NCBI GenBank assembly: GCA_009702725.1
Contig: WLHM01000022.1
Span: forward strand, 1-10,392
Length of the DNA: 10,392 nt
Reading direction: 5' to 3'
Source: Actinomycetota bacterium
Lineage (GTDB): Bacteria; Actinomycetota; Actinomycetes; S36-B12
Both the position numbers and the translations under genes were made by a program. Shown piece by piece: positions 7,587 through 10,392 of the stretch (positions within the stretch are counted from its first letter, which is position 1; every line of letters starts with the position of its first letter). The notes below the pieces were generated by a model. That model saw nothing but the letters and a program-made list of their open reading frames with translations, was not told the origin of the DNA and did not search any database.

Positions 7587-8594
7587 TCACCCAAATGCGA
7601 ATGGCGCGCGCGCCGGGTCAAGTTGAGCCCAAGTGCACCCACAAAGTGGGTGGGGTGGGCGGCGCACCGGCGTTGGCCGGCCTCCAGGGAGCTTTAGTTC
7701 AAAAGCGAGCTCACTCCACTGCTCGCTATTTTGCGGTTGATCAATCCACGTTCGAACTAGGAGGGCGGTTTGGACGGCGGTAGCACGAGTTAGTAGTCGG
7801 TCCTTCGGTGGAGCCACCAACCGGCGAATCTGGCTGGCCAACTGCAGGGTAATTTTTGGCCACATTGCATCGGCGTCGACGGTGTGGAGATACGCACAGC
7901 GCAGGCAACTTGTCACACCCGGTATGACAAGTGGCCCGACGATGGCGCGGGCCCCATACACGGTCGCTGGCAGGTGCGGGTGATCATGTAGTGGGGTGTC
8001 GACTTCATCGATGATGTCGGGATGCAAACCGTCGGCAAAAATTACCAGGCTTTGATAATTATCAGAATTGGGTATCGGTGCATCAGATTTCACTACCCGT
8101 AACCCGGCCAGGTTCAGGGACGAATAGAGCTCATTGGCGAGCGCGGTGGTTCCGATAACGTGAATGTTTGTGCCTTGGCGAATCTCAAATGCGGTGAGCG
8201 CTTCGCGATCCTTCGGGTAAGTGTGGGCGGCAGCGGCTAGGTCACCGAGTTGTTCGTCCCGTTCGACCGCGCTGAGCCAGCGCCAACTGTTAGGCATGTC
8301 AGTTGCGTCATCGATAGCGCCGAGGGCCTGCAGCGCCCGGATTATTCGACCGGCGGTTTCCGGGGCAATATCTAGTTGATCGATGACCTCACGCCAGGTG
8401 CGAAGGCCATCGAGGCCACGCAGCCAACGAACATGGATTTCATCCATCTCGTCTAGCTTGGCTCGGGTATCGCCGGCCCAAATCATCAGGTGACCGGATT
8501 CACGCCAGCTAGTAGGGAAGTCGCGACGATAAACCGGGCGGGCCTCAAGGGGCATGAGGTCGGTGAGTTGATTTAATGCAACCAAAACTTTCAT
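7587..8594 (-). CDS. E1/ThiF-like protein with RRE-like winged helix (TOMM leader-binding-like), Rv3196-type
   Basis: This 335-residue protein probably corresponds to M. tuberculosis Rv3196. Residues about 53-97 (LRGLDGLRTWREVI to ALQALGAID) resemble a PqqD/RRE winged helix, the fold that binds leader peptides in RiPP systems. About 143-225 looks like the Rossmann part of an E1/ThiF enzyme, but the nucleotide loop reads VIGTTALANEL (146-156), without the usual GxGxxG. A zinc-type cysteine cluster follows: C230 and C233 in SCLRCAYLH, then C318 and C320 in HPLCGC (315-320). Such proteins are often labelled TOMM precursor leader peptide-binding protein or cyclodehydratase. No YcaO enzyme, dehydrogenase or precursor peptide is present, so a RiPP role is not supported and ATP use is doubtful. 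It is the first gene of an operon with the ABC1 kinase. The ATG at 8594 is the only start after an in-frame stop twelve codons upstream. No Shine-Dalgarno is visible. Confidence 0.7.
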   Translation of the reverse strand: MKVLVALNQLTDLMPLEARPVYRRDFPTSWRESGHLMIWAGDTRAKLDEMDEIHVRWLRGLDGLRTWREVIDQLDIAPETAGRIIRALQALGAIDDATDMPNSWRWLSAVERDEQLGDLAAAAHTYPKDREALTAFEIRQGTNIHVIGTTALANELYSSLNLAGLRVVKSDAPIPNSDNYQSLVIFADGLHPDIIDEVDTPLHDHPHLPATVYGARAIVGPLVIPGVTSCLRCAYLHTVDADAMWPKITLQLASQIRRLVAPPKDRLLTRATAVQTALLVRTWIDQPQNSEQWSELAFELKLPGGRPTPVRRPPHPLCGCTWAQLDPARAPFAFG

Positions 8595-8612
8595 GACTGC
8601 AGAGTCGTACTT

Positions 8613-8641
8613 TTGACCTGTGGATTGCTACTTGCTATACA
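8613..8641 (+). promoter_or_regulatory. Sigma-70-type promoter reading toward the zinc-ribbon gene
   Basis: TTGACC (8613-8618), exactly 17 bases and TATACA (8636-8641) are the best match to a housekeeping promoter noticed in the window. RNA would start near 8648. The spacer and -10 carry a tandem repeat, TTGCTA-c-TTGCTA (8625-8637), that may be chance or a regulator site. The next plus-strand gene starts at 8899, giving a leader of about 250 bases. A second, weaker -10-like box, TATCGT (8817-8822), could give a shorter leader. Confidence 0.5.
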
Positions 8642-8647
8642 CAGGGC

Positions 8648-8898
8648 AAATGCGGTAGCGCGAATTAATTGCACCTAGAGGTGCTGACCGTGGTCATTCC
8701 CGCCCGGGGCCACAATGTCCGGTTTATCCTGTTATTTCTCGATAAGTACCCGAAAACATAGGCGAAATTGACTTTAGGCCGCTCGTGCCGTGGCCGTTCT
8801 AGTCGGCAATTGCCTTATCGTGAAGAAATCCCGACGGGATGTGGTGGTGCACACCACCTGGCCGCCCCCAGCGGTTCAGCAATCAAACGGAGGTCCCT
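8648..8898 (+). other. Gene-free leader with clustered inverted repeats (possible structured RNA)
   Basis: The 304-base gap between the E1-like and zinc-ribbon genes has no credible coding region. Downstream of the promoter, three inverted repeats lie close together: GCACCT-AG-AGGTGC (8671-8684), TGACC-GT-GGTCA (8685-8696) and GCCC-G-GGGC (8702-8710). Further on, CGATAAG (8740-8746) can pair with CTTATCG (8814-8820), enclosing 67 bases. ATCCCG-A-CGGGAT (8828-8840) and GGTGGT-GCAC-ACCACC (8843-8858) lie just before the ribosome binding site. This suggests a structured 5' leader or a small RNA. I do not recognise a known riboswitch. Some of the palindromes could instead be protein-binding sites. 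Confidence 0.35.
8889..8894 (+). promoter_or_regulatory. Strong ribosome binding site of the zinc-ribbon gene
   Basis: GGAGGT lies four bases before the ATG at 8899, five counted from GGAGG. It fixes the start there and rules out upstream in-frame alternatives. It is the clearest Shine-Dalgarno in the window and suggests strong translation. Confidence 0.8.
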
Positions 8899-9060
8899 AT
8901 GGCTGAGAGCTACACCGGCGAGGCGTACTGCGTTAAGTGCAAGGCAAAGCGTGAGTTCACCGGTCACGTCGAAGAGACCAATGGACGACGTTTCGCCAAG
9001 GGCATCTGCCCAACCTGCGGCACCAAGGTGACCCGCATCCTCGGTAAGGCCGCCCAGTAG
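8899..9060 (+). CDS. Small zinc-ribbon protein (DUF5679-type)
   Basis: This 53-residue protein has two CxxC knuckles, YCVKCK (C11, C14) and ICPTCG (C37, C40), separated by a basic, polar segment with GRRFAKG. The pattern is a zinc ribbon and the whole sequence, including the end TKVTRILGK, matches my memory of the actinobacterial DUF5679 family, which has no established function. It is cytosolic, with no signal peptide or membrane segment. Small zinc ribbons of this kind often bind nucleic acid or ribosomes, but nothing here shows that. A strong GGAGGT site, a good upstream promoter and a strong terminator directly after it suggest a single-gene, well-expressed transcript. Confidence 0.85.
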   Translation: MAESYTGEAYCVKCKAKREFTGHVEETNGRRFAKGICPTCGTKVTRILGKAAQ

Positions 9061-9112
9061 GCGGCACCGACAGTTAATGTTTCCGGAGTTGGACACATCC
9101 AACATTGGACAA

Positions 9113-9149
9113 AATGAGGCGAGGCTCCACCTAGGGGCCTCGCCTCATT
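9113..9149 (+). terminator. Rho-independent-type terminator hairpin
   Basis: Perfect 13-bp arms, AATGAGGCGAGGC (9113-9125) and GCCTCGCCTCATT (9137-9149), enclose an 11-base loop. The stem is GC-rich. Only a short, imperfect T-run (ACTCTT) follows, as is common in actinobacteria. It lies 52 bases after the zinc-ribbon stop and separates that gene from the zincin gene. A weaker hairpin, GTTGG-N6-CCAAC (9088-9103), precedes it. Confidence 0.85.
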
Positions 9150-9182
9150 ACTCTTCATGGCCACTTCTGGCGCAGGCCACGC

Positions 9183-9196
9183 GGTCCGCGCGGACC
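9183..9196. promoter_or_regulatory. 14-bp perfect palindrome before the zincin gene
   Basis: GGTCCGCGCGGACC equals its own reverse complement and lies four bases before the GGAGGT site of the next gene. It could be an operator, or an RNA hairpin (GGTCC-GCGC-GGACC) that modulates ribosome access. No bound protein can be named. Confidence 0.4.
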
Positions 9197-9200
9197 ATGG

Positions 9201-9206
9201 GGAGGT
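9201..9206 (+). promoter_or_regulatory. Ribosome binding site for the zincin gene
   Basis: GGAGGT precedes the GTG at 9218 by 11 bases, slightly long but usable. It favours that GTG over an in-frame ATG at 9197, which would place this site inside the coding region. Confidence 0.45.
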
Positions 9207-9217
9207 ACCTTGATCTG

Positions 9218-10392
9218 GTGAGCGGAAATTTGCCCTTTGGCTTTGGTGCCCCGGACTCCGGTGGCAATGGGTTCGATATGTCTTCACTTGGTGCGGCCCT
9301 GCAGCAATTGGGCCAGATGATGCAAAACCCAAGTAGTGGGCCGGTCAACTGGCCGATTGTGCGTGAGATTGCCAGGAAGACACTTACCTCGGCCGGTGAT
9401 CGCGTGATTGCTGACGCTCAGCAGCGTGCTGTTGTTGAATCGATGCGACTTGCAGACTTGTGGCTTGACGAAGCAACCGCATTCCCAGCAGTTGCTTCAC
9501 CCCCGCGAGCTTGGAGCCGATCAGAATGGTTCGAAGCCACATTGCCGATGTGGCAGCGATACATCGAACCTATTGCCATTCAAATGCAGCAGGTTTTGTC
9601 GGATTCCATGCCAGAAGGCGAAGAGTTATCACCGGATGAACTAACTGCAGCTTTGCCAGAGCAGTTGCGTGGGATGTTCCCCGGTGGTGTGCCGGCTGAG
9701 ATGGCTGCAATGCTCCGCCCGATGATGGGCATGGTGCAACAACTTGGTGCAGCGGCTTTCAGTATGCAGCTCGGGCAGTCACTTGCGGCGCTAGCACAAG
9801 AGGTTGTTGGTGCCGGTGATATCGGAATCCCGCTAACGGCCGAGGCGACTTGCGCACTATTACCGAACAACATTGATTTGATTGGCGAGGGCATCGGAGT
9901 CTCGGCCGATGACGTGCGGCTTTATCTTGCCCTTCGCGAGTCGGCTCACCAACGCCTTTTCGCCCATGTTGGGTGGCTACGCCCGAGGCTGATTGGCGCT
10001 ATTGAAGAGTATGCCGGTGGCATCCGCGTTGATTCCTCGCGACTTGGTGAGGCAATGGACGGCGTTGACTTAAGTAACCCGGAGGCCTTGCAGGAATTGT
10101 TGGCTTCTGGGCTGCTACAACCAGCCGATACCGATGAGCAACGCGCGGCTCTTGCCCGCCTAGAGACTTTATTGGCACTGGTTGAGGGTTGGGTCGACGA
10201 TGTTGTTGACATTGCGATAGCGAATCGGATGCCGAGCGCTGTGGCATTGCGCGAAACCATGCGCCGGCGTCGTGCCGCTGGCGGGCCGGCCGAAAAAATG
10301 TTTTCAACACTTGTCGGTATGGAGTTACGGCCAAGATCACTTCGCGAAGCCGCAACATTGTTTGCTGCGGTGCGCAGTATGGGGTCACTCGA
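9218..10392 (+). CDS. Zincin_2 / DUF2342-type putative zinc metalloprotease, 3' end cut by the window
   Basis: An open frame runs from GTG 9218 to the window edge without a stop, giving 391 residues plus two bases. The M. tuberculosis relative Rv3195 is about 470 residues, so the C-terminus is missing. Family features: NLPFGFGAPD at the start (4-13), a low-complexity Met/Gln/Gly region, GPVNW (41-45), the helical stretch LRESAHQRLFAHVGWLR (239-255) with E241, H244 and H250, then LVEGWVDDVVDIA (321-333) and LRETMRRRRAAGG (344-356). The family is described as zincin-like, but no HExxH motif occurs in the visible part, so protease activity is unproven. No signal peptide is seen. GTG 9218 is chosen because the product begins as family members do and GGAGGT lies upstream. 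ATG 9197 would add MGRYLDL. The DUF5679 terminator upstream implies its own promoter, of which only a weak TACTCT (9149-9154) is visible. Confidence 0.85.
   Translation, partial: MSGNLPFGFGAPDSGGNGFDMSSLGAALQQLGQMMQNPSSGPVNWPIVREIARKTLTSAGDRVIADAQQRAVVESMRLADLWLDEATAFPAVASPPRAWSRSEWFEATLPMWQRYIEPIAIQMQQVLSDSMPEGEELSPDELTAALPEQLRGMFPGGVPAEMAAMLRPMMGMVQQLGAAAFSMQLGQSLAALAQEVVGAGDIGIPLTAEATCALLPNNIDLIGEGIGVSADDVRLYLALRESAHQRLFAHVGWLRPRLIGAIEEYAGGIRVDSSRLGEAMDGVDLSNPEALQELLASGLLQPADTDEQRAALARLETLLALVEGWVDDVVDIAIANRMPSAVALRETMRRRRAAGGPAEKMFSTLVGMELRPRSLREAATLFAAVRSMGSL

Noticed and set aside
8839..8898. Upstream in-frame extension of the zinc-ribbon protein starting at 8839
   Set aside because: The extension covers the GGAGGT site and the hairpin, and the family N-terminus (MAESYTGE) begins at the ATG at 8899.
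8648..8898. Known riboswitch or the actinobacterial 6C RNA in the DUF5679 leader
   Set aside because: There are C-rich patches and hairpins, but not two stem-loops each with a run of six cytosines, and no riboswitch core I recognise.
8815..9332. Minus-strand open frames overlapping the zinc-ribbon gene and the zincin start
   Set aside because: They are antisense to recognisable genes and cross the terminator, with no ribosome binding site or recognisable product.
9580..10388. Minus-strand open frames across the last gene
   Set aside because: The plus frame is continuously open for 391 codons and matches zincin_2 family features, so these are shadows.

Overview
The window looks like an actinobacterial (Actinomycetota) chromosome of moderate GC. 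A mycoredoxin-type glutaredoxin (WCGYC) implies mycothiol chemistry. The order mycoredoxin / uvrD2 / UbiB-type kinase / E1-like protein / DUF5679-type zinc ribbon / zincin_2-type protein resembles the Mycobacterium tuberculosis Rv3195-Rv3199c neighbourhood. I cannot assign a genus.

Layout. Positions 51-2426 (+) encode a thiamine-diphosphate enzyme resembling homodimeric pyruvate dehydrogenase E1 (AceE), but shortened at the N-terminus. It converges on a 12-helix MFS transporter (2448-3716, -). These two genes look more AT-rich than the rest by eye and are not part of the usual uvrD2 neighbourhood. After an AT-rich intergenic stretch come mycoredoxin (3893-4126, -) and uvrD2 (4150-6243, +), which diverge from a shared 10-bp palindrome that can act as a -10 element on both strands. 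uvrD2 converges on a two-gene minus-strand operon: an E1/ThiF-like protein with an RRE-like winged helix (8594-7587), then an ABC1/UbiB kinase-like protein (7577-6258). A roughly 300-bp spacer holds a good promoter and a series of small inverted repeats. It leads into a 53-residue zinc-ribbon protein (8899-9060, +), closed by a strong terminator. The last gene (9218 to the window end, +) is a zincin_2/DUF2342-type protein cut off at its 3' end.

How the genes may work together. UvrD2 (DNA repair helicase) and mycoredoxin (reduction of mycothiol mixed disulfides) both fit a stress or genome-maintenance theme. The kinase/E1-like pair and the flanking zinc ribbon and zincin form a conserved but poorly understood actinobacterial locus. 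The whiB7 regulator that lies between uvrD2 and the kinase in mycobacteria is absent. The AceE-like enzyme and the MFS transporter are probably a separate metabolic acquisition.

No rRNA, tRNA, CRISPR array, insertion sequence or phage gene was seen.
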